A stretch of 64,000 nucleotides of DNA, taken from the NCBI GenBank assembly GCA_958295495.1, contig OY282352.1, positions 3,908,548 to 3,972,547 on the forward strand, in the 5' to 3' direction. Of the stretch, positions 16,208 to 25,248 are shown one piece after another. The notes beneath the pieces were generated by a model that worked only from the letters and a program-made list of their open reading frames with translations, was not told the DNA's origin and did not search any database. The translations under genes were made by a program, and so were the position numbers. The first letter of the stretch is position 1, and each line of letters starts with the position of its first letter. The DNA comes from an uncultured Latescibacterota bacterium (GTDB lineage: Bacteria; Latescibacterota; UBA2968; UBA8231).

Positions 16208-19200
16208 GCTTGGAAGCATTGCGGCAGAAGCGTTTGAAGTGGGTAAAGGCGAACCGCGAAAACGGCTTTGATGATGGCATCAAGCGTTTACTAACCGATC
16301 TGTATCCCGACAACGCGCACTTCACTTATGAACTTCTGCAAAATGCCGAGGATGCTCGCGCAACAGAGGTGCGCTTCACTCTCAGAGAGGACCGCGTCGA
16401 ATTTGAACATAATGGGGGTCGGCTGTTCGATTCGGAGGATGTGGATTCTATTACAAGCATCGGCTCCAGCAACAAGAAGAGAGAGGATCATACGAGCATC
16501 GGCAAGTTTGGTGTTGGTTTCAAGGCGGTATTTGCCTATACGGAGACGCCTGAAATTGCATCGGGCGAATATCATTTCCGCATTCGTGATTTAGTCGTGC
16601 CCGATACGGAAGAATTAGCTTCCTGTCCTCGGGGCGAGGGACAGACCTACTTCTCTTTCCCTTTTGATAATGACGCAAAGCCACCTGAAAAAGCTCGTGC
16701 TGAAATAGAAAAAAATCTGCGGCAGTTGGACGAAAGTACGCTTCTCTTTCTCAGCAATATCAAAAAAATAGAATATCGGCTGCCTGATTCGACCGAGGGT
16801 TTTATCGAACGGAGAGAAACAGGTCGGGAAAACAGAATTGAAATTCTCGTCCAGCGCCCCGGAGACTCGGAACCGACTTCGGTCTCTTTTCTTCGATTTG
16901 AAAAGGAGGTCGAAGTGAAAAATGAAGGCGGTGAGTTGAAGTCGTGCCGAATTGCCGCTGCTTTCCATTTGGAGAAGAAGACAGAGAAGCGAAAGAAACA
17001 AAAGAAGAGCTCAGAGCAATGGGGCATTGTACCGTTGCCCGGCAAGGTTTCAATTTATTTTCCGGCTGAAAAGGAAACGTCCAATCTGCGGTTTCATCTC
17101 CACGCACCTTTTGCTTCAACCGTTGCCCGCGACAGCGTCCGCGATTGCCCGGAAAATGATGAGTTGCGGGATCACTTGGCGGATTTAATCGCGGAATCAA
17201 TGACCACTATACGCGACCGAGGGCTGTTGACCGTAGGATTTTTGGCAACGCTCCCTAGTGATCAAGACAATCTATCTCGGTTCTACGAGCCAATTATGGA
17301 TAGACTAGTTGAGGAGTTCAATAACGAAGAACTGGTCCCGATGAAACAGGGAGGTCATGCTCCTGCAAAGGATGCCTTCAGAGGGGCGGCGCGGCTGTCC
17401 GATCTTATCGACGACAAAGATTTGGCGACGATTCTAGGTAAAGGACACTCCCCACCGCTGTGGATTGCAAACCCTCCGCAACAAAACCAGCGGGAAGATC
17501 GTTTTTTATCCATGTTGAAGATCAAACGATGGGCTATCTCAGACCTTGTAGATGAATCATCTGAAAAGTCTGATATGATGATAAAATGGCTTAAAAGAAA
17601 AACATACGAGTGGCACCAGAGATTCTACGTCTTGTTATTGGACGAATTAGAAAGGGATAGGTCCTACAAGTTACAGAACCTTCACAAGTTACAGAACCTT
17701 CACATTGTTCGCTGCAGCGATAAAATCTATAGAAGAGGAAGGGATTTCTTTTTCCCAAGCGATGGAGTGGAACATGATAAAGCTATGCCCCGTGTTGCCA
17801 AGGGGCTCTATACGGCGGGCAAAGACGAGAATCAACAGGATAAAGTCCGCGAATTCCTTGAAAAAATCGGTGTTCGTGAAGTCGGTGAGAAAGAGCGAAT
17901 TGAGGCCATTCTGAAGCATAGATATGGAAGTAATGAAGGATCTGCATCAAAAATTAAGGACAAGGACATCAAGCGTTTCATTGATTTTGTGGAAAAATAT
18001 CCCGATCAAGCAGATGTGTTCAAATCTTACTCCATATTCAAAATGACTGACGGGAAGTGGGGCGAGCCGAATGAGGTTTATCTCGATTCGCCGTTCTATA
18101 AAACTGGATTATCAGCCTATTATGAAGCATTAGGTGATGAGGCACAATGTTGGGCATTATCCGAAGAGTACGAAAAGTGCGGGATTAGTGCCGAGAAAAT
18201 CGGAAAGTTTGCAAAAGGAGTTGGTGTACGAACTAAACTATGCGTTAAAAAACAACCTGTCTCGTGGAATCATCCGGAAAATTTAAAAAGATATGGAGGT
18301 AAGATAACCCACTATGAAACGAGTATAGACTATGATATACCGGAGTCCGATGTATTATTGAATGACCCCGATTTGAGAAAGTCTCAGCTTATATGGAATA
18401 CGATGAATGGATTATCTGATGATTGTCTCGAAGCTAGTTATAGACCAAATGCCAGCTATTCTATCAAGACAGCGAATTCTACTCTTGTCTGGAGGTTAAG
18501 AAAAGGAGAGTGGGTGCCGCAAGTAGAAAACGGTATAAAGAAATTCGTGAAGCCTTCTGAAGCCGTTGCAGAGTTATTCCCGAAAGGGTTTTCGTATGAG
18601 GCTAGAGCACAATGGTTAGTAGCAGTCGAATTCGGAAAAAGCAGGCGGGATCGTAAGGAAAAGGAACAAAGAGAAAAGGAACAAGCTACTCAAGAATATC
18701 AACTCAAGGAAGAGGCTGCTAAAAGCATGGGATTTGATTCCGTCGAGCAAGCTCAAGATTTAGCAGAGATAAACAAAAAGGATCCCAAAGTGATAGAAAA
18801 ATTTATTCAGCAGCATAAGGCTCAGCAGCAGAGGCCGATATTTCCAGAGAGAACGCCAACGAATCCGAGTCGTAGGCAAGAAAAAGTTGAGGAACAGCTC
18901 GCCAACGCTTCTGATAAAGAATACGAGGACCGAGAGAGAAGCGTCCGCATATCACGAGGAGACATTGAACCTAAAATCGACCTTAGAGAGCAATATACGA
19001 ATGATCTTGGTGAGATGGTGTGTCAGATTTGCAAGGAGGAAATGCCGTTCAAAAAACGAGATGGCGAGTATTACTTTGAGGCAGTAGAGGCACTTCAAAA
19101 GACTATTTTTCCAAAGGAATACGAAGCTCAATTCCTCGCGTTATGCCCGCTGTGCGCGGCAAGGTACAAGGAATTCGTGATACGCGACGAAGACGCCAGG

Positions 19201-19344
19201 AAAGAATTGCATCGCACTTTGAAAGACTCGGACGATCTCGAGGTGCCGCTGAAATTAGGCGAGTTAAAGACAAGTATTCGGTTTGTGGAGACCCATCGGC
19301 AGGATATGAAAACAATCCTACCTAAGTACACGCCCCTACGTTGA
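16204..19344 (+). CDS. Sacsin/GHKL-type ATPase with C-terminal HNH-like zinc knuckle
   Basis: A 1046-residue protein. Residues ~30-115 form an Hsp90-like (GHKL) ATP site: N-box ELLQNAEDA (E43, N47, D50), HNGGRLF, and IGKFGVGFKAVF, as in sacsin N-terminal ATPase domains. A long middle region follows, then a charged coiled-coil segment (~810-890). Near the C-terminus C940-x2-C943 and C981-x2-C984 bracket a segment like an HNH/treble-clef domain, but the expected histidine pair is replaced by EAVEA, so nuclease activity is doubtful. Part of the gene (about 17,500-18,900) is clearly AT-rich relative to the genome, suggesting transfer. The last few codons lie in an inserted element (19322-19423). 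Confidence 0.82.
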   Translation: MSLEALRQKRLKWVKANRENGFDDGIKRLLTDLYPDNAHFTYELLQNAEDARATEVRFTLREDRVEFEHNGGRLFDSEDVDSITSIGSSNKKREDHTSIGKFGVGFKAVFAYTETPEIASGEYHFRIRDLVVPDTEELASCPRGEGQTYFSFPFDNDAKPPEKARAEIEKNLRQLDESTLLFLSNIKKIEYRLPDSTEGFIERRETGRENRIEILVQRPGDSEPTSVSFLRFEKEVEVKNEGGELKSCRIAAAFHLEKKTEKRKKQKKSSEQWGIVPLPGKVSIYFPAEKETSNLRFHLHAPFASTVARDSVRDCPENDELRDHLADLIAESMTTIRDRGLLTVGFLATLPSDQDNLSRFYEPIMDRLVEEFNNEELVPMKQGGHAPAKDAFRGAARLSDLIDDKDLATILGKGHSPPLWIANPPQQNQREDRFLSMLKIKRWAISDLVDESSEKSDMMIKWLKRKTYEWHQRFYVLLLDELERDRSYKLQNLHKLQNLHIVRCSDKIYRRGRDFFFPSDGVEHDKAMPRVAKGLYTAGKDENQQDKVREFLEKIGVREVGEKERIEAILKHRYGSNEGSASKIKDKDIKRFIDFVEKYPDQADVFKSYSIFKMTDGKWGEPNEVYLDSPFYKTGLSAYYEALGDEAQCWALSEEYEKCGISAEKIGKFAKGVGVRTKLCVKKQPVSWNHPENLKRYGGKITHYETSIDYDIPESDVLLNDPDLRKSQLIWNTMNGLSDDCLEASYRPNASYSIKTANSTLVWRLRKGEWVPQVENGIKKFVKPSEAVAELFPKGFSYEARAQWLVAVEFGKSRRDRKEKEQREKEQATQEYQLKEEAAKSMGFDSVEQAQDLAEINKKDPKVIEKFIQQHKAQQQRPIFPERTPTNPSRRQEKVEEQLANASDKEYEDRERSVRISRGDIEPKIDLREQYTNDLGEMVCQICKEEMPFKKRDGEYYFEAVEALQKTIFPKEYEAQFLALCPLCAARYKEFVIRDEDARKELHRTLKDSDDLEVPLKLGELKTSIRFVETHRQDMKTILPKYTPLR
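17668..17703 (+). repeat. 18-bp perfect tandem duplication inside the GHKL ATPase gene
   Basis: The unit AAGTTACAGAACCTTCAC occurs twice in direct succession (17668-17685 and 17686-17703), keeping frame and giving KLQNLHKLQNLH in the protein. It looks like a recent slippage duplication. Confidence 0.9.
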
Positions 19345-19423
19345 GTGCGCGTCTTTTCGAGCGTTCCCGGGGGGCGGGCATCTTGCCCGCCCCCCGGCTG
19401 AAACCGTAGTGTCGTGTACTTAG
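19322..19423. mobile_element. 102-bp MITE-like palindromic element with 9-bp target duplication
   Basis: The ends are 19-bp terminal inverted repeats, CTAAGTACACGCCCCTACG (19322-19340) and CGTAGTGTCGTGTACTTAG (19405-19423), 16 of 19 positions pairing. The centre holds a 12-bp perfect stem, GGGGGGCGGGCA and TGCCCGCCCCCC, around a 3-base loop. It is flanked by direct repeats CAATCCTAC (19313-19321) and CAATCCTCC (19424-19432), a 9-bp target duplication with one mismatch. There is no coding capacity, so it would be moved by a transposase in trans. It supplies the present stop codon of the GHKL ATPase gene. Confidence 0.78.
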
Positions 19424-19460
19424 CAATCCTCCATAAAAAATCAAACGAAGGAGGCACACC

Positions 19461-19811
19461 ATGACGCGGGAACGTGATGAGATCGTCAAAACCATTGTCC
19501 GCGAGACCTTGGCGGAACGCTTTACCGACGATGAGTTCGTGTTCGATCCGATTCGGGTCGTCCCACTCGTTGATGAATTCGGCGATGGCGACGGCAAAGA
19601 ATACCTTCGCATTACCATTGTCTTCGATGGCGATCAGAAAAAGCTCGATCCCGGTTGGACCTCGGGCTTAATAAGACGCATTAAGCCGAAGCTGATTGCG
19701 GCGGGTATAGAACAATTCCCTAGCCCGTCGTTTGTCGAGAAGTCCGAGTGGCTGAGCTTGTATCGCAAGTGGCGGCGACGCCACCCGGAGGCAAGCGTTG
19801 AAAGCAATTGA
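19461..19811 (+). CDS. Small protein paired with a HEPN-like gene
   Basis: 116 residues, no recognised domain. It has an alpha/beta pattern: an N-terminal helix (DEIVKTIVRETLAERF), strands FDPIRVVPLVDEF and EYLRITIVFDGD, a helix (GLIRRIKPKLIAAGI) and a basic end. The position before a HEPN-like gene recalls HEPN-MNT pairs, but no nucleotidyltransferase GS...DxD motif is visible, so this is only a structural analogy. Shine-Dalgarno GAAGGAGG precedes ATG 19461. It overlaps the next gene by 14 bp. Removing the upstream element would make the preceding gene's stop overlap this ATG (ATGA), so it belonged to the same operon. Confidence 0.75.
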   Translation: MTRERDEIVKTIVRETLAERFTDDEFVFDPIRVVPLVDEFGDGDGKEYLRITIVFDGDQKKLDPGWTSGLIRRIKPKLIAAGIEQFPSPSFVEKSEWLSLYRKWRRRHPEASVESN

Positions 19812-20298
19812 TTTTATCGTGACAGCCCAAGATTTAGCTGGTGCCAACAGGCGGGGCCGGCCGCGGGAGACAAACCTCCGCCGTGCTGTCAGCACGACGT
19901 ACTATGCACTGTTCCACTGCCTAGCGGCCTGTTGTGCCGATATGGTCGTCGGTGGCTCTGGATCAAACCGCAGCCGAGCGGCGTGGCGTCAGGCATACCG
20001 GGCATTGCAGCACGGTCCCGCACGACAACGCTGCGAACGCCAGCACATCATCGCAAAATTTCCGGATGAGATTCAGGATTTCGCAGACCTATTCGTCGAC
20101 ATGCAGAAGAAACGGCATGGTGCTGATTACGATCCCGATGCAACAGCAGCCTATGATCCCGATACGGCTTTTTCCAGATCCAACGTCATTCAGGACATTG
20201 CTGTTGCCGAGAATGCTATCAACCACTTTTCCAATGCACCTGTCAGGGACCGACGCGCCTTCGCTGTATATGTCCTGCTGGACATCAGGAGGGACTAG
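19798..20298 (+). CDS. HEPN-like domain protein
   Basis: A 166-residue helical protein beginning at TTG 19798 (GGAGG ten bases upstream, within the preceding gene). The segment LRRAVSTTYYALFHCLA is typical of HEPN proteins (R-A...YYA.FH), as is KKRHGADYDP. HEPN domains are RNases or RNA-binding modules in toxin-antitoxin, abortive infection and CRISPR systems. An R-x4-H sequence (RCERQH) is present, but its position relative to the usual catalytic site is uncertain. As the last gene of the operon it could be the toxic effector of the system, with the small protein upstream as partner; this is inference. Confidence 0.7.
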   Translation: MKAIDFIVTAQDLAGANRRGRPRETNLRRAVSTTYYALFHCLAACCADMVVGGSGSNRSRAAWRQAYRALQHGPARQRCERQHIIAKFPDEIQDFADLFVDMQKKRHGADYDPDATAAYDPDTAFSRSNVIQDIAVAENAINHFSNAPVRDRRAFAVYVLLDIRRD

Positions 20299-20333
20299 AC
20301 AGAGGCCAATTCAACGCAACACCCTGTAGGAGC

Positions 20334-22583
20334 TTAGTGCGCTTTGAACATCTGCCGCAATTGGTCGGCTAGCTCTTTGGTTTTTTCCAGCGTCTGTTGC
20401 TGCATGCGCTGCTGCCGCTTTAGGTGCTGGTAGCGGGCGTACTCGGCATCGGCGCGTGTGCGCTGACCCATTTTGAGCAGGAGGTGGGATAGGGAGCGGC
20501 GGGCCTGCAAATCGCGGGGATGGTGTTGCAAGATGCGCTCAAAGCGCTGAAGGGCTTGGCGGTACTGACCTTGGTTGGCCTCTAAGGTGCCCATGCTGCG
20601 CAAGGCGTGCGCGTTGTCGGGATTGAGCACCAGCGCCGCGAGCAAATGGCCCTTGGCTGTTTCCTCGTCCCCCCGCTTTAGCAGCAGATCGGCTAAATGG
20701 CACAACCCGGCGAGATGATCGGGTTGATGGGCTATTAGCTGCTGATAGGCTTGTTCGGCGCGTGCGGGCTGGCCTTGGTTTTCGTATAGCTGACCTAGTA
20801 GGTAATGAGCCGACTGAGAGCCTAATTCGAGTGCTCGGAGATAGGCCGCCTCGGCTTGGGGCAGCCGTCTAGCAGCGGCTTCGGCCCGACCGAGGCGGAG
20901 GTACAGGTGGGCTTGGGTCGGTTGCCGCACTAGGAGCTTTTGGTACTCGACCGCCGATTCTTGGGGCTGGCCCCGCAGCCGGAGAAAATCCGCTAGCTGG
21001 AGGCGGACGTCGTCTTGGTCGGGATAGTGGTCGAGGAATTGCCGCCACGTGTGGGCGGCATCATCGTAGCGCTGGGTCGCCCCGTACATATAGGCTAGGC
21101 CCAGCAGGGCGCGGCGGTGGGCCGGGGCGAGTTCGATGGCGCGGCGATAGTGCTGCAAGGCGTTGGTTTTCATGCCTTTGCTCTCATAGACCGCGGCCAG
21201 CGAGTAGTGGTGGAAGGCGGCCACATCCGGGCTAGTCGTTGCGGTCCCGGCGTTGGTGACCAACAGCAATAAGGCGAGGGCTCCCGCCGACAGATACAAA
21301 GGCCTACGGCGCAAACCAGCCAAGGTGCAAGCGCCATAGGCGGCCAGCAGCAAGAGGCAGGGCACGGCCGGCAAGCGATAGCGGCCGGTGACGAAAAACA
21401 ACACCACCGACAGCATATAGATCCCCGCAAAGAGCAAGACGAGATAGGTCGCCGGGGTGCGGCGTTCCGGTTTGAGCAGGACGTAGGCCGCCCCGAGCAG
21501 GGCGAGGGCCGAGACCAAACCAAAGGGAAACGCGAGGCCGTACTTCCACAGCAAAAGGCGCAACAGCGGCGAGTACTCAGCGGCGGAGTACGGATCACTA
21601 TTGCGGGGAATCTCGGCTCCGTGCCAGAATAGATAGCCCTTGTGCAAAAGCAGGGCCAAATAGCCGCTCGGATCGGTGCGTATATATTCCCAAGCTTTGC
21701 CCAAAAGGTAGTTCGAGCCAGCACCCGGCTGGGTGATGCCGGCCTCGCGTTGAGGCAAGTCAACCACCTCGCTCCACCCGGCTCCGGGCCGCGCTGCTAC
21801 GGTGCGGTCGTAGTCCGGGTTGTTGCCGAGGTAGAAGTTGACCCCCGCGTTGAAGGAGATGAGCACCCACTCGCCGCCGACGATGCGATTGCGCAGGGTC
21901 ACCGGGCCTACCACCAGCAGCAGACCGGCGGCCAAGACCGCCACGTGGAAGGCGCGGCGGCCGGTTGCCAAAGCGGGCCACCAGCGATACACCCACCAAG
22001 CCGCTACCGGCGCAAAGAGCAACACATTTGGCACGGCCAAAGTGCCCAGCCCTAGGACGAGACCGGCGATAAGCGCGGGAAGGGCGCCGCCCCGGCGCTG
22101 GCCCCACAACAAGACCACCAGCAGCACCGCGTCGAAAAGCACGGCCCAAGTCGTGGGCAAAAGTTCGCCCTCAAAGTAGAGGAAGGGGCCGTACACAGCC
22201 GCGCCTAGGGCGGCCATCCAGCCCACGGTCGGCGAAAAGACCGCGCGGCCTAGCGTGCAGACGAGCAGGCAAGTGGCCGTGCCGGCTAGGGCTTGGAGCA
22301 GGCGCGGCAGGTAGTAGTTTTCGCCAAAAAGAGAAAAAAGAACGGCTAGGAAATACGGGTAAAAAGGAGCCTGCCAAAACGGCATCGGACGCCCAGCCCA
22401 AGGGCCGGCCGCCAGTTCGCGGGCGTATTCGGTATAGCTTCTGGCATCTACAATAGGCGCGTCAAAAAAAGGACCGTCGGCGGCTTGGAACAGGTAGCCT
22501 AAGCGCAGGCCTAGGGCCAAGACGGCTAAGGCGGCCAGCATGGGGCCGTGCAGCGCACGCGCCTTATTTGCCCAAGCCAGCAT
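20334..22583 (-). CDS. GT39-like membrane glycosyltransferase with C-terminal TPRs
   Basis: A 749-residue integral membrane protein. The first ~430 residues have about ten membrane segments arranged as in ArnT/PMT-type GT-C enzymes, with an acidic first loop (FDAPIVDARSYTEYARELA) where the catalytic aspartate would lie, and a WQAPFYPYFLA segment typical of the family. Residues ~455-720 are at least seven TPR units (ALQHYRRAIELAPAHRRALL and others). Such enzymes use polyprenyl-phosphate sugars to glycosylate proteins or lipids outside the inner membrane. The start overlaps the preceding outer-membrane gene by 20 bp, so it is in the same operon and may glycosylate its products. Confidence 0.82.
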   Translation of the reverse strand: MLAWANKARALHGPMLAALAVLALGLRLGYLFQAADGPFFDAPIVDARSYTEYARELAAGPWAGRPMPFWQAPFYPYFLAVLFSLFGENYYLPRLLQALAGTATCLLVCTLGRAVFSPTVGWMAALGAAVYGPFLYFEGELLPTTWAVLFDAVLLVVLLWGQRRGGALPALIAGLVLGLGTLAVPNVLLFAPVAAWWVYRWWPALATGRRAFHVAVLAAGLLLVVGPVTLRNRIVGGEWVLISFNAGVNFYLGNNPDYDRTVAARPGAGWSEVVDLPQREAGITQPGAGSNYLLGKAWEYIRTDPSGYLALLLHKGYLFWHGAEIPRNSDPYSAAEYSPLLRLLLWKYGLAFPFGLVSALALLGAAYVLLKPERRTPATYLVLLFAGIYMLSVVLFFVTGRYRLPAVPCLLLLAAYGACTLAGLRRRPLYLSAGALALLLLVTNAGTATTSPDVAAFHHYSLAAVYESKGMKTNALQHYRRAIELAPAHRRALLGLAYMYGATQRYDDAAHTWRQFLDHYPDQDDVRLQLADFLRLRGQPQESAVEYQKLLVRQPTQAHLYLRLGRAEAAARRLPQAEAAYLRALELGSQSAHYLLGQLYENQGQPARAEQAYQQLIAHQPDHLAGLCHLADLLLKRGDEETAKGHLLAALVLNPDNAHALRSMGTLEANQGQYRQALQRFERILQHHPRDLQARRSLSHLLLKMGQRTRADAEYARYQHLKRQQRMQQQTLEKTKELADQLRQMFKAH

Positions 22584-25224
22584 ATAGGGTGATAAAACCT
22601 TGGGTCAGAATTTCCGATTCGCGTTCGATGCTTTTGAAATCGCGCCAATCTGCTTTGAGACCCACTTGGGCGGATACCTCGTAGCCTAGGTAGGAACTCA
22701 CATTGGCTAGCTGCAAGGCGCCGGCGACCCCGGTGAAATCGTTGTTGTCGCGCTTCATATCGTTGGCGAAAGAGTACTCGATCCCGGTTTGAATGCGGGT
22801 GTTGTTGAGGATGGGAAACCCCAAGAGGAACCCCAGTATCTCGGTCAGCACGGTCTCCTCAGCAGCGGTGAACAGCCCGACGGTCTGGCGACGAAATTCG
22901 CTTTTCCAGCGCGGCTCGAGTTGGACGCTGCCCAGATCGTAGCGATAGCTGAGTTTGTTGATGACGCCCAAAAAGGAGTCCGTCTCGCGCAGGGCCGCTT
23001 CGTCGCGCTGGTGAAAAAGCTCCAAGTTGAAATAGTTGTACGTCTCCAAGCCGCTTCGGTTGTAGGTGTGTCCCAGCCAAGTGGTATTGATCCAAGTGTC
23101 TTGGGCCAAAAGAGGATCTACCACTTTTTGTAGCTGGCCGTCGCGCTGCGTGTTTTCGGGGAACCACTGCAGCAGGTCGTCCGGCATATTGTCTTGGGCT
23201 AGCTTGACCATCTGCATAAAGCGGAAGCGTCCTTGTTGGGGATCGTCCCGATCTAGGCTAAACAGGGCGTAAGACGTGTGATTGCGCTTGTCGGCCGAGA
23301 TCAGTTCCTCGCGCAGGTGCCCGATGGTAAAGCGGATGTCCGGGGTCAGCCGGTACCCCATATACGCGTTGAAACCTCGGTGGTCTTTCTGATAGGGGTA
23401 GTCTGGGGATTCGTCGTTTTCAAAGCGGTCAACCCACAGATTGTTGTTCATGTCGATCCCGTAGAGGAAGTCGGGTCGGTCAACGCGGTGTCTGAGGAAG
23501 GCTTCGTCGTAGTCGGGGATGCCATTGGAGATGGTCAGGTTGTCGTTTTGGTTGAAGTCCGAGATGAAGTCGTAATTTTCGTCCCAGCCGGGGAAGACCC
23601 GGCGGTCGCCGGCTTGGGAATCGGCGCGCACTAGGTCGGGTGCCCGGTCTTGATCGTCGTTGTCCTCTACTAGTTCCACCACGTGAAAGCGCTCGTTTTC
23701 GTAGTCGATATTACCGGCCGAGCCGGTGACAAAGGTGCGGGTGTTGTAGAGCGGGTCCATGCTGTAGGCTTCGCCAAAAAAGAACCAAGGATGGGCCACT
23801 TTAGACAGGTTGATCATCCAAGCAGGCTCGACCTGCTCCCCGGCCACGCCAGCCGCAGTGGTGTGGCTGGTCCGCGTCACGCTGGGGTATTTGCGGTAGG
23901 CCACGCTCAGATCGTACTCGCCGTAGAAGTTGAAGCCGGCCACATCTTTCAGCTCTAGGGTCGCTCCGATAATTTGGGTCGCCGTAGGTAAGCCGTACTC
24001 GAATTTGAGGATGCGCAGGTTGGTGTTGTCCTGCACGTTGCCCTCGGCCTGCGCCACTAGCAACAGCACGGGTTCGCCGCTGCGATTGGTCTGGTTGTTG
24101 GACGTCACCCACACCTGATAGTCGTTGCCAATGGTCAGCTCGAACTCGACCTTGGCGATTTCTTCTTTGGGCCCCGAGGCCCGGTTGACGAAGGCCGGCG
24201 TGTCAAAGTCGTAGAGTAGGCGAATCTCTTCGGGCCCATCGGCCGAGATGAAGCCTTCTTGGACGAACCCCCCTTGGATGGCGGGTTCAAAGCGGATTTC
24301 CCGGCCGTGGTCAACCGCGCCGTCATTGTAGGTAATGAGGATGTCCGAACCCACCGGGAAGAAGGCCGCGCCACCGCTGCCGTCTGCGGGCGAGTCGTCG
24401 CGCAGGACCAGTTCGATAAAGGAAACGGTCTGGTTCTGATCAACCGTCAAGGCCCCGGCAATGGGGTTGCCCTTAAAGCCGTCGCGCAGGGTGTTGGACT
24501 GGTGGGTGTTGACGAAGTGGACGCCGATTTGGGTAAAGTCGCCGATCTGCGCGGTGGCCCGACCGCCCATTAGCGTGGTGAGGTTGGTGGTGAGGACTTC
24601 GGTGTTGTCGGTTGAAGCCCCGCCGGGGGAACTAAGGCGCGAGTAGATGACGGTGCCTTGGTACTTGTCGGTCGCCATGTCGAATTGCACCCCGTCCCAA
24701 GAGGGTTTGGAAAAGCTCATCGGGGTGAGCGTGGTCCGCAGGCGATTCGACACCGTCAGGGCGTAGTGGTACTGACCCTTGCTGTCCGAGGCAATAGCCA
24801 CGCCCGAAAACCAGTTATTGAAGCGAGTGGCCTTGACCAGCGAACTGCCAAATTGCCGCGGCTGAGTCTGCGAGTTGCTAAAGATGAGCCAGCCGCGGGT
24901 GACGGCGTTGCCAAATAGGTCGTAGTAGTAGTCGCCCTCTAGCTGGATATCGACGTAGCGCTGGTACTGGTTGCGGGCGTAGTTGCTGTACTCCCACTGG
25001 CGCCAGCGGTACTCGTTGTAGAGTTCCTGCGGCACGTACCACTTCTTAATGGCCGGGTCCAGCGCGTCGAAGAGGACGCCCGGGCCATAAGGGGCATAGC
25101 TGGTCTCGCCGTTTTCTCGGGGGACGCCCAGCCGCGTGCCATAGTCGGGTTGGCTGTAAGCCAGGCTTAGCAAGCCGCTCAAAACCACCAAGACAGACGC
25201 GGTATTTAGCCTTATCGCTTCCAT
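22564..25224 (-). CDS. Large outer-membrane-type protein of the surface operon
   Basis: An 886-residue exported protein with a signal peptide (hydrophobic core VLVVLSGLLSL, cleavage near AYSQ). No catalytic domain is recognised. The second half is rich in alternating aromatic/polar strands (for example YELTIGNDYQVWVTSNN-type and ETYNYFNLELFHQRDE) and ends in strand-like segments to the last residues (GYEVSAQVGLKADWRD, GFITLYAGLGK), as expected of an outer-membrane beta-barrel, though a terminal phenylalanine is missing. A good Shine-Dalgarno (AAGGGAAGAG) precedes ATG 25224. In context it may be the outer-membrane anchor for the three large surface proteins; inference only. Confidence 0.65.
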   Translation of the reverse strand: MEAIRLNTASVLVVLSGLLSLAYSQPDYGTRLGVPRENGETSYAPYGPGVLFDALDPAIKKWYVPQELYNEYRWRQWEYSNYARNQYQRYVDIQLEGDYYYDLFGNAVTRGWLIFSNSQTQPRQFGSSLVKATRFNNWFSGVAIASDSKGQYHYALTVSNRLRTTLTPMSFSKPSWDGVQFDMATDKYQGTVIYSRLSSPGGASTDNTEVLTTNLTTLMGGRATAQIGDFTQIGVHFVNTHQSNTLRDGFKGNPIAGALTVDQNQTVSFIELVLRDDSPADGSGGAAFFPVGSDILITYNDGAVDHGREIRFEPAIQGGFVQEGFISADGPEEIRLLYDFDTPAFVNRASGPKEEIAKVEFELTIGNDYQVWVTSNNQTNRSGEPVLLLVAQAEGNVQDNTNLRILKFEYGLPTATQIIGATLELKDVAGFNFYGEYDLSVAYRKYPSVTRTSHTTAAGVAGEQVEPAWMINLSKVAHPWFFFGEAYSMDPLYNTRTFVTGSAGNIDYENERFHVVELVEDNDDQDRAPDLVRADSQAGDRRVFPGWDENYDFISDFNQNDNLTISNGIPDYDEAFLRHRVDRPDFLYGIDMNNNLWVDRFENDESPDYPYQKDHRGFNAYMGYRLTPDIRFTIGHLREELISADKRNHTSYALFSLDRDDPQQGRFRFMQMVKLAQDNMPDDLLQWFPENTQRDGQLQKVVDPLLAQDTWINTTWLGHTYNRSGLETYNYFNLELFHQRDEAALRETDSFLGVINKLSYRYDLGSVQLEPRWKSEFRRQTVGLFTAAEETVLTEILGFLLGFPILNNTRIQTGIEYSFANDMKRDNNDFTGVAGALQLANVSSYLGYEVSAQVGLKADWRDFKSIERESEILTQGFITLYAGLGK

Positions 25225-25248
25225 ACTCTTCCCTTTGGCTGGTGTAAA

